DNA of 64,000 nucleotides, taken from the NCBI GenBank assembly GCA_027621175.1, contig JAQCCM010000005.1:49224-113223 (forward strand), read 5' to 3'. The notes under the pieces are model-generated. The model was given only the letters and a program-made list of their open reading frames with translations, was not told the origin of the DNA and ran no database searches. This DNA comes from Bacteroidota bacterium. GTDB lineage: Bacteria; Bacteroidota; Bacteroidia; Flavobacteriales; Flavobacteriaceae. The stretch's first letter is position 1. Every line of letters starts with the position of its first letter. The position numbers were made by a program, and so were the translations under genes. This document shows positions 17,771 through 27,424 of this stretch, one piece after another.

Positions 17771-19123
17771 TTAACCAACTTCTTTAATCATCAAATCTAG
17801 CGCTTCGCGAATAATAACTTGCGCTTCTATTTTGGAGGTGCTTGCATAGTCCACCAAAGCAAAATCTTCTGGAGCAACTTCATAAATACCAAGTCCTTCC
17901 ATTTTCTCAATATTTTGCGCCATACATTCTTTTAAGAGCTGCATAGGGAAAATATCCATCGGCAATACTTGTTCCATCTCGCCAGTAACTACAAGAGCAC
18001 GCTCTTCACCGTTCATATTGGTATCTAGCGCATAAGTGCGTTTTGGCAGCAACCAAGACAATGAGGTGCGCGACATGCTAAAAATCTTACTTCCTGCAAA
18101 AGGCAACCATCCAAACATACGGTAGTGATTTCCTTCAGCAAGTACCGTAATCGTATTGTTGTAAAACCCAACGTTTCCATCGGCGTGAGTTGTTGCGCCA
18201 GAAAGCGCATCTCCGTTAATGATACGCACTTGACCGTTAGCAGACACCCCTGCATCATCTAGCAGTGGCGCAATAGTAGCACCAATACGTGTTTTGTAAT
18301 ACGCTGGTGTTGTTACCACGGGACCTACTACAGCAACCGTCCTTTGCGGATCAAATACTCCGGTAGTAAATAGACGCCCAATGATGGCTACATTTTCTGG
18401 ACTTACCACCCAAGCGGTTTCTCCAGCATTAATCGGATCAATGTGATGCACTTGTACACCCACATTTCCAGCAGGGTGAATCCCCTTAATACGATGGATT
18501 TCAACGCCAGTAACTTTTGACAAAAACGACGTATCATCGGCAGCAAAAGAAAGATGAACTTTAGGAGCTAAGGCAGCAAGTACGCGAACACCGTTTTGAA
18601 AATCTTCTTGTTGATGCTCCAACATAAAAGCAACATCGGCAGCTAGAGGCGCGGAGTCAAATCCTGAAATAAAAATCCCTTTTGGCGTACTGTCGGGGTT
18701 TGCAATGATGTCATATGGACGTTGCTTGATAAAAGGCCAGCACCCAGATGCCAGCAAATGCGATTTAACATCGGCATCGCTGAGTGTATCAATTGCAGGT
18801 ATTTTGTGCTTTACGGGTTTGTCTTTCCCATCCGACTTCAATTGAAGTTCCAAAATACGGCGTTTGGCACCCCTTACAATTTTTGATAGCGTCCCGCTTA
18901 CGGGGGAGACAAATTGGATTTCAGGGTTAGCCTTTGAAAAAAACACAGGTTGCCCCAGCGCTATTTTCTCGCCCTCTTTTACGAGCATTTTAGGTACTAC
19001 CCCATGGAAATCATCGGGGTATATGGTAAAGTTGTCCGAAGTGTTGGACGTTTTTATTTGTTTTATTGCCTCACCTTTCAATGGTATTGACAGGCCTTTA
19101 CGCAGTGTTATGTCAGCGGACAT
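17771..19123 (-). CDS. nqrA: Na+-translocating NADH:quinone reductase subunit A
   Basis: 450 residues from ATG 19121-19123. The longer frame to 19162 adds a tail not seen in the family. NqrA is the peripheral cytoplasmic subunit near the quinone site. It begins SADITLRKGLSIPLKGEA and has the biotinyl-lipoyl-like region EGEKIALGQPVFFSKANPEIQFVSPVSG, both typical. It is the first gene of the operon. A TAnnTTTG box on the minus strand lies about 20 bases upstream. Confidence 0.96.
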   Translation of the reverse strand: MSADITLRKGLSIPLKGEAIKQIKTSNTSDNFTIYPDDFHGVVPKMLVKEGEKIALGQPVFFSKANPEIQFVSPVSGTLSKIVRGAKRRILELQLKSDGKDKPVKHKIPAIDTLSDADVKSHLLASGCWPFIKQRPYDIIANPDSTPKGIFISGFDSAPLAADVAFMLEHQQEDFQNGVRVLAALAPKVHLSFAADDTSFLSKVTGVEIHRIKGIHPAGNVGVQVHHIDPINAGETAWVVSPENVAIIGRLFTTGVFDPQRTVAVVGPVVTTPAYYKTRIGATIAPLLDDAGVSANGQVRIINGDALSGATTHADGNVGFYNNTITVLAEGNHYRMFGWLPFAGSKIFSMSRTSLSWLLPKRTYALDTNMNGEERALVVTGEMEQVLPMDIFPMQLLKECMAQNIEKMEGLGIYEVAPEDFALVDYASTSKIEAQVIIREALDLMIKEVG

Positions 19124-19143
19124 CTGTGGTTGTTTTTGCAGTG

Positions 19144-19151
19144 CAAATGTA
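19144..19151 (-). promoter_or_regulatory. -7 box for the nqr operon
   Basis: The minus strand reads TACATTTG, matching TAnnTTTG, 20 bases before the nqrA ATG. No clear TTG at the -33 position was found. Confidence 0.45.
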
Positions 19152-19224
19152 AGATACAGCACGTAAATAGTAAAGGATTATTCAACGTAAATCCATAAAT
19201 TTATCAAACACTAAATAGTTTGTT

Positions 19225-19232
19225 TAACTTTG
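19225..19232 (+). promoter_or_regulatory. -7 box before the T9SS plug gene
   Basis: TAACTTTG fits TAnnTTTG. It is too close to ATG 19238 to give a leader but fits well with translation from TTG 19298. No clear -33 element was found. Confidence 0.45.
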
Positions 19233-19297
19233 TAATTATGTGGATTTTACACAAATTCTTTTTTCAATCTGAAAAATCAATCTTAAACCGAATTGCG

Positions 19298-20548
19298 TTG
19301 AAATTATTTCCTAAACAAAATTTTCTCTTATGGCTGGTCTCTGTAAGTGGTTTTGCACAAATCATAACCGAATATTCCCCGCCAGCCAACATCAAAAGCG
19401 TTCTTTTTTACGTTAATGAAGAAACCACATCGCTACCCATAGTACCTATAAATGAATCGATTACACTGCGCTTTGACGATTTAAATGCTGATGATAGCAC
19501 CTATTATTACACAGTAGAACGCGCCAATGCCGATTGGGAAAAAAGTGATTTATTCCGAGCCGATTATATGGATGGATATGACGACATCCGCTTGCAAGAT
19601 ATTTCGTATTCTGTGGGAACGCTGCAATCTTATATCCAATATTCATTGAAGCTTCCAAATGCACAAACGCGTCTCAAAAAAAGTGGTAATTACGTTTTAA
19701 AAATTTGGGATGATACGCGAAATTTAATCCTACAAAAGCGTTTTGTAATTGTTGACGAAGCTATTGCAATAGGACTCCGTGTGAAGCGCGCACAAGATTT
19801 GGAAACCTTTCAATCGCATCAGAGCGTACAAATGAGTTTGATTACAGATGGGTTAAACCTCCGCATTCCCGAAGAGCAACTGCGTGTTTTTGTGGTGCAA
19901 AATCAACAATGGCAAAGCTGGAGATCAGCAGGAAAAGCCACCTATACTCTTGGAAATACATTGGAGTTCAATTATAAACCTGAAACACTTTTCGCAGCAG
20001 GAAACGAGTATCATTTCTTTGAAACACAAGACATACGCGGAGGCGGCGGAAACGTAGCCCATGTACTAAGAGACGATGTTTTTATTTCTGTCTTGGCTCC
20101 TCAATGGGTGCGCGCTGGTCGCCCATACACCTATGCCCCAGACATCAATGGTGATTTTCGTATCAATACCTTTCAAGGCGTAAATCCACATACCGAATCT
20201 GACTATAGTAAGGTCGTGTTTTCATTGTTCGCTGAAGATTTTTTGTTTGATGCCGAACATTATGTAGTTGGCGATTTTAATCAGCATATCAAGAGCGATG
20301 AAAATAAGCTGCGGTATAATGCCGAAACAGAGCGATTTGAAACAACACTTTTACTTAAACAAGGCATCTATAACTACAAGTTTGTAAGCACTGATTATGA
20401 CGGAAACGCTTACGACAACCTTATTTCGGGAAGCTATTGGCCAACAGAAAACACCTACTGGGCGTTTGTATATTACCGTCCGATAGGCGCGCGATGTGAT
20501 GAACTTATTGCGATTGGAAGTTCAAACTCAAAAGACATTGGGTTATAG
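19298..20548 (+). CDS. Type IX secretion system plug protein (DUF5103)
   Basis: The frame is open from 19220. The hydrophobic signal (QNFLLWLVSVSGFAQ) begins far from ATG 19238, while TTG 19298 gives a compact leader starting LKLFPKQN; I prefer that start (416 residues). The mature part begins IITEYSPPANIKSVLFYVN and contains FDDLNADDSTYYYTVERANADW, LRDDVFISVLAPQWVRAGRPY and YVVGDFNQ, features of DUF5103. A member of this family was found as the plug bound to the SprA translocon in Flavobacterium johnsoniae. It should close the outer-membrane T9SS channel from the periplasm. PUL proteins farther along carry T9SS tails. Confidence 0.85.
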   Translation: MKLFPKQNFLLWLVSVSGFAQIITEYSPPANIKSVLFYVNEETTSLPIVPINESITLRFDDLNADDSTYYYTVERANADWEKSDLFRADYMDGYDDIRLQDISYSVGTLQSYIQYSLKLPNAQTRLKKSGNYVLKIWDDTRNLILQKRFVIVDEAIAIGLRVKRAQDLETFQSHQSVQMSLITDGLNLRIPEEQLRVFVVQNQQWQSWRSAGKATYTLGNTLEFNYKPETLFAAGNEYHFFETQDIRGGGGNVAHVLRDDVFISVLAPQWVRAGRPYTYAPDINGDFRINTFQGVNPHTESDYSKVVFSLFAEDFLFDAEHYVVGDFNQHIKSDENKLRYNAETERFETTLLLKQGIYNYKFVSTDYDGNAYDNLISGSYWPTENTYWAFVYYRPIGARCDELIAIGSSNSKDIGL

Positions 20549-20565
20549 TAAAAATCACTACCTTT

Positions 20566-20958
20566 ATGCCTATGATTCAACAGGTAACTCAAGGAATACG
20601 AATTTCGGTCGTTTCTTTTTTTGAAGGCACGTACTTCAAAAACTACCGTTTGCACTTTTCTTTTGGGTACCGCGTCTCTATTTCAAATCAAGGAAAGGAT
20701 GTTGTTCAGTTGCAATCTAGGCATTGGAAAATATTTGATGCGCTCAAGGCAACCTCGGTAGTTGATGGCGAAGGTGTTGTAGGAAAAAAACCCATCATCA
20801 AGCCTGGTCAAGTATATACCTACCAATCGGGCTGTTTGCTTGCCTCTCCGTTGGGAGCAATGCAAGGTCACTACAACATGATAAATCTTGCTACAACCAA
20901 AAAATTCAGAGCCTACATCCCTAAATTTGAACTAAGCCCGCCCTTTGCGCTTAATTAA
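20566..20958 (+). CDS. apaG: ApaG domain protein
   Basis: 130 residues from ATG 20566 (MPM; a second ATG follows at 20572). The fold is a single beta-sandwich: TQGIRISVVSFFEG, FGYRVSISNQGKDVVQLQSRHWKI, EGVVGKKPIIKPGQVYTYQSG and GAMQGHYNM are the ApaG signatures. The family is linked to Co2+/Mg2+ tolerance in enterobacteria, with the mechanism unclear. It lies 17 bases after the plug gene and 18 before pruA. Confidence 0.92.
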   Translation: MPMIQQVTQGIRISVVSFFEGTYFKNYRLHFSFGYRVSISNQGKDVVQLQSRHWKIFDALKATSVVDGEGVVGKKPIIKPGQVYTYQSGCLLASPLGAMQGHYNMINLATTKKFRAYIPKFELSPPFALN

Positions 20959-20976
20959 TTTTTTAAATCTCATTCC

Positions 20977-22602
20977 ATGTCAAATGGTTTTTTTTCGGTC
21001 CCAAAACCTCTAAACGAACCCGTACTCAATTACCGTACTGGGAGTCCAGAACGAAGTGAAGTTCTTGCTGTTTACAAAGAAATGTATGCCAACCCTGTAA
21101 CTATTCCGCTCTACATAGGCGAAGAAAAAATTGTTACTGAAAAACGCGCTAACATGGCACCTCCACACGACCATAAGCATTCGTTAGGCACATACAGTTT
21201 GGCAGAAAAAAAACATATCGACAAAGCCATTACAACTGCGCTAAAAATCAAAAACACTTGGGAAAACATGTCGTTTGAGCATCGAGCTGCTATTTTTTTA
21301 AAAGCTGCCGATCTTGTTGCAGGGCCATATCGGGCTAAAATAAATGCTTCAACCATGCTGGCACAATCCAAAAATATATTTCAAGCCGAAATAGATGCCG
21401 CCTGTGAATTTGCAGATTTTTTACGCTTTAATGTGGCATTTGCTGCAGATATTTATGCACAGCAACCCATCCAAGGAAATGGCGTAATTAACCGATTAGA
21501 ATATCGTGCTTTAGAAGGCTTTGTATATGCGGTAACGCCCTTTAATTTTACTGCCATTGCAGGGAATTTATGTGCTGCACCAGCATTGATGGGTAACGTA
21601 GTTGTATGGAAACCCAGCGATCACCAAATGTTTTCGGCAAAAATAATCATGGATATTTTTGAAGAAGCAGGAGTCCCCGCTGGTGTGATTACCCTGATTA
21701 GTGGTGATCCCGTCATTATTTCAAATACTGTTTTAGCGCATGCGAGTTTCGCAGGTTTGCACTTCACAGGTTCAACCGAAGTATTCAAAAATCTTTGGAA
21801 ACAGATTGGAAATAATCTTTCAACCTATCAAAACTATCCACGTATCGTAGGCGAAACAGGAGGGAAAGATTTTATTTTTGCACACCATTCTGCCGATATC
21901 AAAACTGTAGTGACAGCAATAACACGGGGTGGGTATGAATTTCAAGGACAGAAATGCTCTGCTGCCTCTAGAATTTACTTGCCCGCATCTATAGCAAATA
22001 GTATCATTTCGGGTGTCGTAGAGAATATTAAAAGTTTTTCCATTGGCTCTCCCGAAGACATGAATAATTTTATTACAGCTGTTATTCACGAACATTCATT
22101 CGACAAATTGGTACACTACATAGAACAAGCCAAAAAAGATTCCGATGTAGAGGTATTAGCAGGAGGCACATACGACAAAAGCACAGGATATTTTGTGCAT
22201 CCTACACTGTTAAAAACCACAAACCCACATTACACCACCATGGAAACTGAGCTTTTCGGACCTGTGGTAACCGTGTATGTGTATGAGGATTCCGAGTGGG
22301 AAGCTACGTTAGAGTTGGTTAATACGACTTCTGAATATGCATTAACAGGAGCTATTATTGCACAAGACCGTAGGTTTATTGAAGAAGCGTCTGGGAAATT
22401 ACGTCATGCAGCCGGTAATTTTTATATCAATGACAAACCAAGTGGCGCAGTGGTAGGACAACAGCCTTTTGGAGGAAGTCGTGCCTCTGGAACAAACGAC
22501 AAAGCGGGTTCGGCTTTAAACCTGATGCGTTGGGTATCGCCAAGATTGATTAAAGAAACGCTTGTGCCTGCAACAGATTACCGTTATCCGTGTATGGATT
22601 AA
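20977..22602 (+). CDS. pruA: L-glutamate gamma-semialdehyde dehydrogenase (P5C dehydrogenase)
   Basis: 541 residues, typical of the single-domain PruA of Bacteroidota. It oxidises glutamate semialdehyde to glutamate with NAD+, the second step of proline breakdown. The aldehyde dehydrogenase marks are VTPFNFTAIAGN, the catalytic Glu in VGETGGKDF and the catalytic Cys in FQGQKCSAASR, with FGGSRASGTNDKAG near the end. No proline dehydrogenase gene is in the window. It converges with rsmG, overlapping by four bases. Confidence 0.95.
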   Translation: MSNGFFSVPKPLNEPVLNYRTGSPERSEVLAVYKEMYANPVTIPLYIGEEKIVTEKRANMAPPHDHKHSLGTYSLAEKKHIDKAITTALKIKNTWENMSFEHRAAIFLKAADLVAGPYRAKINASTMLAQSKNIFQAEIDAACEFADFLRFNVAFAADIYAQQPIQGNGVINRLEYRALEGFVYAVTPFNFTAIAGNLCAAPALMGNVVVWKPSDHQMFSAKIIMDIFEEAGVPAGVITLISGDPVIISNTVLAHASFAGLHFTGSTEVFKNLWKQIGNNLSTYQNYPRIVGETGGKDFIFAHHSADIKTVVTAITRGGYEFQGQKCSAASRIYLPASIANSIISGVVENIKSFSIGSPEDMNNFITAVIHEHSFDKLVHYIEQAKKDSDVEVLAGGTYDKSTGYFVHPTLLKTTNPHYTTMETELFGPVVTVYVYEDSEWEATLELVNTTSEYALTGAIIAQDRRFIEEASGKLRHAAGNFYINDKPSGAVVGQQPFGGSRASGTNDKAGSALNLMRWVSPRLIKETLVPATDYRYPCMD

Positions 22603-23219
22603 AGTGGCAAGTACACCACTTTTTTGGTTTCAAAAAAATCCTCGGAAAAAAATAGTTTTAGTGGTGTCGTTACTGCTTTTGGAAAGGGCGCAAGCTCCTC
22701 ATTTAAATCGCCTCCTTTTAGATATAAAATCCCGTTTGGGCGTTCGTGCTGATTTGTAGCACTGATTTTATCTTTCACCCATGGAACAAAGCGCTCCATT
22801 CTTGTAACAGCCCTACTGACAACAAAATCATAGATTCCTTCTACCGCTTCGGCTCTTTTGTGAAATGCTTCCACGTTTTGTAAATCTAATGCCGACGTCA
22901 CAGCTTTTACTACTTTTATCTTTTTTCCGATAGAATCCACAAGGGTAAACTGCACTTCGGGAAATAGTATTGCCAATGGAATTCCTGGAAATCCACCTCC
23001 AGTACCCACGTCTAAGATTTTTGAACCCGCAGCAAAGTTTTGCACTTTTGCTATGCCCAACGAATGTAGTACGTGCCGTGTATAGAAATGTGCCATATCA
23101 ATACGAGAAATGACATTTATATGTTGATTCCAATCAGCGTAAAGTGGCAAAAGTGCCTCAAACTGTTCTTTTTGAACCGAATTTAAATTGGAAAATTGAT
23201 TAAAAATAGATGTTATCAT
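22599..23219 (-). CDS. rsmG: 16S rRNA (guanine527-N7)-methyltransferase
   Basis: 206 residues from ATG 23217-23219. The longer frame overlaps the divergent aminotransferase gene and adds a cysteine-rich tail absent from the family. The SAM site is ILDVGTGGGFPGIPLAI, with the RsmG marks NVISRIDMAHFYTRHVLHS and FVVSRAVTRMERF. It methylates G527 of 16S rRNA. The minus strand carries TATTTTTG just upstream (23237-23230), a possible -7 box. Confidence 0.94.
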   Translation of the reverse strand: MITSIFNQFSNLNSVQKEQFEALLPLYADWNQHINVISRIDMAHFYTRHVLHSLGIAKVQNFAAGSKILDVGTGGGFPGIPLAILFPEVQFTLVDSIGKKIKVVKAVTSALDLQNVEAFHKRAEAVEGIYDFVVSRAVTRMERFVPWVKDKISATNQHERPNGILYLKGGDLNEELAPFPKAVTTPLKLFFSEDFFETKKVVYLPL

Positions 23220-23257
23220 AATGTATTTGCAAAAATACGGAAGCTGTTGCATATAAA

Positions 23258-23290
23258 TTTGTTTTCGTTTTATACAAGCGAGTATATTTG
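23258..23290 (+). promoter_or_regulatory. Promoter of the aminotransferase gene
   Basis: TTTG at 23258-23261 and TATATTTG at 23283-23290 with a 21-base spacer match the Bacteroidota -33/-7 arrangement. The ATG at 23306 follows 15 bases later. Confidence 0.7.
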
Positions 23291-23305
23291 ACAAAAAATT
23301 AATTG

Positions 23306-24496
23306 ATGAGTCAACCATTATCGGAACGCATAAAAAGTTTACCAGCATCGGCAACCTTAGCCATGGCTGCTAAAGCACGAGAGTTAAAAATCGAAGGAAA
23401 AGATATTATTGGGCTTAGTCTTGGAGAACCAGACTTTAATACGCCAGAATTTATCAAAGAAGCGGCCATTGAAGCTATTCAGGCAAACTACAACTCCTAC
23501 TCCCCTGTTGACGGTTATGCTGAACTAAAGGATGCTATTTGTACTAAATTTAAGCGTGACAACGGATTGGCATATACTCCCAATCAGATTGTCGTTTCTA
23601 CGGGTGCAAAACAGTCGATTGCAAACGTAGTTCAAGTACTTATCAATCCGGGAGACGATGTATTGCTCGTAGCGCCTTACTGGGTAAGTTATTCGGCAAT
23701 GGTCATTCTTGCAGAGGGTAATCCTATTGAAATTCGTTCCGATATCAAAACTGATTTTAAAATCACACCTGAGCAACTTGAGAACGCGATTACACCAAAA
23801 ACAAAATTAGTAATGCTCAATTCGCCAAACAACCCGAGTGGCTCCATGTACACAAAGGCGGAATACGAAGCTTTGGCTGCAGTTTTAGAAAAGCATCCAA
23901 GTATTTTTGTGTTGTCAGATGAGATTTATGAGCACATTAATTATGACGGCGTTACTCCGTTTAGTTTTGCCGCCATACCAAGCATGTATGAGCGCACGGT
24001 TACTGTAAACGGATTAGCAAAAGCATTTGCCATGACAGGGTGGCGTATTGGGTATTTGGGTGGTCCAGAATGGATTGCAAAGGCATGTACCAAAATTCAA
24101 GGACAAGTAACAAGCGGTACAAACTGTATCGCACAACGCGCTGCAATCACAGCCGTTTTAGCTCCTGTTAGTAAAATCCAATATATGGTAGATGAGTTTG
24201 ATTTTCGAAGAAAACGCATCATTGATTTATTGCAAGACATTGAAGGATTCACTGTAAATGTGCCTAAAGGGGCTTTTTATGTATTCCCTGATATATCTTT
24301 CTTTTTTGGGAAAAAATTAAATGGCACTCTCATAGAAAATGCATCTGATTTTGCTATGTATTTACTTGAAGAAGCAAACGTAGCCACGGTTACTGGAGAT
24401 GCGTTTGGTTGTCCAAACAACATCCGCATTTCATATGCTGCTTCTTTAGAAGAAATTGAAGAAGCGATTCGTAGAATTAAAGAAGCCGTCAGTTAA
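23306..24496 (+). CDS. Class I/II PLP-dependent aminotransferase (aspartate aminotransferase type)
   Basis: 396 residues from ATG 23306. Fold type I marks: LSLGEPDFNTP, the PLP phosphate region VSTGAKQSIANV, NSPNNPSG, LSDEIYEHI and NGLAKAFAMTGWRIGYLGG with the PLP lysine. The pattern matches the Thermus-type aspartate/prephenate aminotransferase group, so aspartate or an aromatic precursor is the likely substrate, but specificity is not certain. It converges with trkH, overlapping by four bases. Confidence 0.9.
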   Translation: MSQPLSERIKSLPASATLAMAAKARELKIEGKDIIGLSLGEPDFNTPEFIKEAAIEAIQANYNSYSPVDGYAELKDAICTKFKRDNGLAYTPNQIVVSTGAKQSIANVVQVLINPGDDVLLVAPYWVSYSAMVILAEGNPIEIRSDIKTDFKITPEQLENAITPKTKLVMLNSPNNPSGSMYTKAEYEALAAVLEKHPSIFVLSDEIYEHINYDGVTPFSFAAIPSMYERTVTVNGLAKAFAMTGWRIGYLGGPEWIAKACTKIQGQVTSGTNCIAQRAAITAVLAPVSKIQYMVDEFDFRRKRIIDLLQDIEGFTVNVPKGAFYVFPDISFFFGKKLNGTLIENASDFAMYLLEEANVATVTGDAFGCPNNIRISYAASLEEIEEAIRRIKEAVS

Positions 24497-25980
24497 CGTT
24501 TACGCCAGTAGTAAGGTGTAAATAATATAAGTACTGTAAACAATTCCAGCCTTCCGATTAGCATCAGCAATGCACACCACCATTTTCCTAAAGCAGGTAA
24601 GTTAGCAAAAGTGCTTGACGGATCAAATGCGCCTAGTCCAGGTCCTATATTACCCAAACTGGTCGCAGAAACTCCTATGGACGTGATGAAATCTAATCCC
24701 AATACACTAAAAACTCCTGCGCCAATAATAAAGAGTATCATATAAAGGATGAAAAATGCCAAAACATTATACACAATAGATTGCTCGATGGTAACTTTGT
24801 TTAGGCGTACCATCAAAATAGCATTCGGGTGAAGTGCACGCTTAAACTCTAAAAAACCGTTTTTTATAAGAATCAAATGGCGCATGACTTTTACGCCTCC
24901 AGACGTTGAACCTGTCGAGCCTCCCAAAAACATCAAACCAAAAAAGAGCATGGTTACAAAAGGAGACCAGGCCGTAAAATCAGAAGTCACCAGTCCTGTG
25001 GTGGTAATAACCGCCACTACCTGAAACAACGCATGTCTAAAGGACTGTTCCAGTGACATCCAAACCGATGGATCTGCCATTGTGTACGCTCCATTCTTCA
25101 TAAGCGATGCTGTTACTATAAGTACAAATGCAGAAATAAAACCAGCATACCAACGAAACTCCGTATCTATAAAAACTCGTCTAAATTTTCCTTTTAATGC
25201 ATAATATAGCAACACAAAATTACTACCCGCCAAAAACATAAATAAGACTGTAATATATTGGATTTGAGGCGTGTCATTCCAGTAAGCTAAGCTTGTATCC
25301 TTGGTAGAAAAACCACCAGATGACATCGTACTCATGGCGTGGTTAACGGCATCAAAAATAGACATGCCCGATAGTGAAAGCAACAGCGCATTTACTGCCG
25401 TAAGCCCCACGTAAATCAACCATAATCTTTTGGCGGTATCGCTAATACGAGGATGCAATTTATCACCACCCAAAACAGGTGCTTCTGCACTAAAAAGTTG
25501 CATGCCTCCAATACCTAAAAGGGGTAAAATAGCAATCGCTAAAACGATGATTCCCATACCACCCATCCAGTGTGTGAGCGAGCGCCAAAGAACAATACTT
25601 TTGGGGAGCGCTTCGATATTATCCATAATCGTGGCTCCCGTGGCCGTGTAGCCCGACATGGTTTCGAAAAGTGCATCGGATATTGATGATACGCTATCCG
25701 TGAAAATAAAAGGCAACATCCCAAAAATGACCATAATAAGCCAACCACAAACCACAATCAAATAGCCCTCACGTTTTTTTATTTCTTTCCTGCGATTGAG
25801 CGTTAATCCCATCGCTAATCCGCCCGCCACTATGTTTATAGTTAGCGCCGTGAGCATGCCTTTTACAACACCATCGTCCATAAAATAGCTACAAAGCGTT
25901 GCAATTCCCATAAAAAGAGCATTGAATAGCAAAAGCAATCCAAGAATATGCACAATAAGTTTTAAGTTAAAACCTTTCAT
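24493..25980 (-). CDS. trkH: Trk/Ktr-type potassium channel subunit TrkH
   Basis: 495 residues with about ten to twelve membrane segments arranged as repeated M1-P-M2 units. Selectivity-filter-like turns are visible as SGYTATGATIMD, MSTMSSGGFSTKD, ITTTGLVTSDF and ATSLGNIGPGLG. HWMGGMGIIVLAIAILPLLGIGGMQL is typical of TrkH. It takes up K+ across the inner membrane and is gated by TrkA, whose gene lies three bases upstream. Confidence 0.95.
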   Translation of the reverse strand: MKGFNLKLIVHILGLLLLFNALFMGIATLCSYFMDDGVVKGMLTALTINIVAGGLAMGLTLNRRKEIKKREGYLIVVCGWLIMVIFGMLPFIFTDSVSSISDALFETMSGYTATGATIMDNIEALPKSIVLWRSLTHWMGGMGIIVLAIAILPLLGIGGMQLFSAEAPVLGGDKLHPRISDTAKRLWLIYVGLTAVNALLLSLSGMSIFDAVNHAMSTMSSGGFSTKDTSLAYWNDTPQIQYITVLFMFLAGSNFVLLYYALKGKFRRVFIDTEFRWYAGFISAFVLIVTASLMKNGAYTMADPSVWMSLEQSFRHALFQVVAVITTTGLVTSDFTAWSPFVTMLFFGLMFLGGSTGSTSGGVKVMRHLILIKNGFLEFKRALHPNAILMVRLNKVTIEQSIVYNVLAFFILYMILFIIGAGVFSVLGLDFITSIGVSATSLGNIGPGLGAFDPSSTFANLPALGKWWCALLMLIGRLELFTVLILFTPYYWRKR

Positions 25981-25983
25981 GGT

Positions 25984-27333
25984 CTATAAAAAAAGTTGCT
26001 CTATCCTTTTAATGGATTGTGGTAAGCAACACACCAACACAAGATCTTCTTCTTGAATGATAAAATCTCCCAAGGCAATAATTCCTGCGCCGTCTCGAAT
26101 CACACCCCCAATAGTAGCTGTTTTTGGAAAATCCAAATCTTTAATGGCTTTGCCAATCACTTTAGCAGAAGGCTGCACCTTAAACTCCACAATTTCAGCG
26201 TCCATGTTATTTAACTTTGCTACATCAACAACCTCTCCCCTTCTGATATATCTAAAAATCGTATTTGCCGTGAGCATTTTTTTGTTCACAAGCGTATCGA
26301 CTCCTATCGATTTTGTCAGCTCAAAATAATCCATGTTTTCGATAAGTGCTATGATTTTTGGCACTTGTTTCGATTTTGCCATAAGGCAAGACATGATATT
26401 CGTTTCTGCATCATTGGTTACTCCTAAAAACGCATCCATTTCCTCCAAATTCTCTTCAAGCAGCAATTCAACATTGCGACCGTCTCCATGAAGAATAAGC
26501 GCATTGGGGAGCCGCTCTGCCATTTCAATGGCACGTTCTTTATCTAACTCAATGAGCTTAACATTTATCCCACGTTGGCAAAGATCTTCTGCGGTTTTAA
26601 ACCCAACACGACCTCCCCCAAGAATCATCACATTTTTAATTTTATTTTTCACCTCACCCGTAAGGCTGTAGAGTTCTGAAACCCCTTGTGGAAGCGTTGT
26701 AAAATACACCTGATCACCTCGTTCAAAACAAGTATCCCCTCTTGGAATAATGGTGTTTTGTGATGCTGTTCGTTTTATGGCAATAGGCATAAAATGAACT
26801 CCTGGAAACACGGATGCAGCCTCGCGAACTGTTTTTCCAATAAATGGAGCGTCTTCTTCCAAAGTAGTTCCCATCATCGTGAGCGTACCCCCTTCAAATT
26901 CATGGCTGTTTTCAAAAGCGGATTGATCGATAAGCAATTGTATTTCTTCAGCGGCTAGCTCTTCTGGTGAAACAAGTTCGTCGATTCCCAAGGCTTGAAA
27001 ATCAACATCATCTTTGTATTTTTCAAATTCGATATCAGTGACACGTGCAATGGTGCGTTTACAACCCAACTGCTTTGCTAACAAACAACACATCAGGTTC
27101 GTGGTTTCAGAAGGCGTAACGGCAATCATCATGTCAGCCTTGTCAACACCTGCGTTTTTAAGTGTTGCCAATGCAGAAGGATCGCCTTTAACTGCACGAA
27201 TATCAAGGTTGTTGTCTGCATAATTCAACGCCTCTTTATCGGCATCTATTAGCGTAATGTCCTGTGCTTCAAACGAAAGTAATTTGGCTAAGTGAAAGCC
27301 AATATCGCTAGCTCCAGCGATGGCAATGTTCAT
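25984..27333 (-). CDS. trkA: Trk system potassium uptake regulator TrkA
   Basis: 449 residues forming two RCK (KTN) modules. Each module has a Rossmann nucleotide-binding part (IAIAGASDIGFHLAKLL at the N-terminus and MILGGGRVGFKTAEDL about residue 235) followed by a TrkA-C domain. It binds NAD(H)/ATP and gates TrkH in the cytoplasm. The gene pair trkA-trkH is an operon on the minus strand, divergent from menG. Confidence 0.95.
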   Translation of the reverse strand: MNIAIAGASDIGFHLAKLLSFEAQDITLIDADKEALNYADNNLDIRAVKGDPSALATLKNAGVDKADMMIAVTPSETTNLMCCLLAKQLGCKRTIARVTDIEFEKYKDDVDFQALGIDELVSPEELAAEEIQLLIDQSAFENSHEFEGGTLTMMGTTLEEDAPFIGKTVREAASVFPGVHFMPIAIKRTASQNTIIPRGDTCFERGDQVYFTTLPQGVSELYSLTGEVKNKIKNVMILGGGRVGFKTAEDLCQRGINVKLIELDKERAIEMAERLPNALILHGDGRNVELLLEENLEEMDAFLGVTNDAETNIMSCLMAKSKQVPKIIALIENMDYFELTKSIGVDTLVNKKMLTANTIFRYIRRGEVVDVAKLNNMDAEIVEFKVQPSAKVIGKAIKDLDFPKTATIGGVIRDGAGIIALGDFIIQEEDLVLVCCLPQSIKRIEQLFL

Positions 27334-27355
27334 CTATGAAAAGATTAATCTAATG

Positions 27356-27363
27356 CAAATATA
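27356..27363 (-). promoter_or_regulatory. -7 box for trkA-trkH
   Basis: The minus strand reads TATATTTG, 22 bases before the trkA ATG. It sits in the shared region with the menG promoter. No clear -33 element was seen. Confidence 0.5.
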
Positions 27364-27388
27364 GCAAGTTTCTGCTGGGAAAGAAGCA

Positions 27389-27418
27389 TTTGTCATCTGC
27401 AGATTATAGCTACCTTTG
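27389..27418 (+). promoter_or_regulatory. Promoter of menG, giving a very short leader
   Basis: TTTG at 27389-27392 and TACCTTTG at 27411-27418 with an 18-base spacer fit the Bacteroidota promoter. The ATG at 27425 begins six bases after the box, so the transcript may be leaderless. Confidence 0.65.
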
Positions 27419-27424
27419 TACGCT

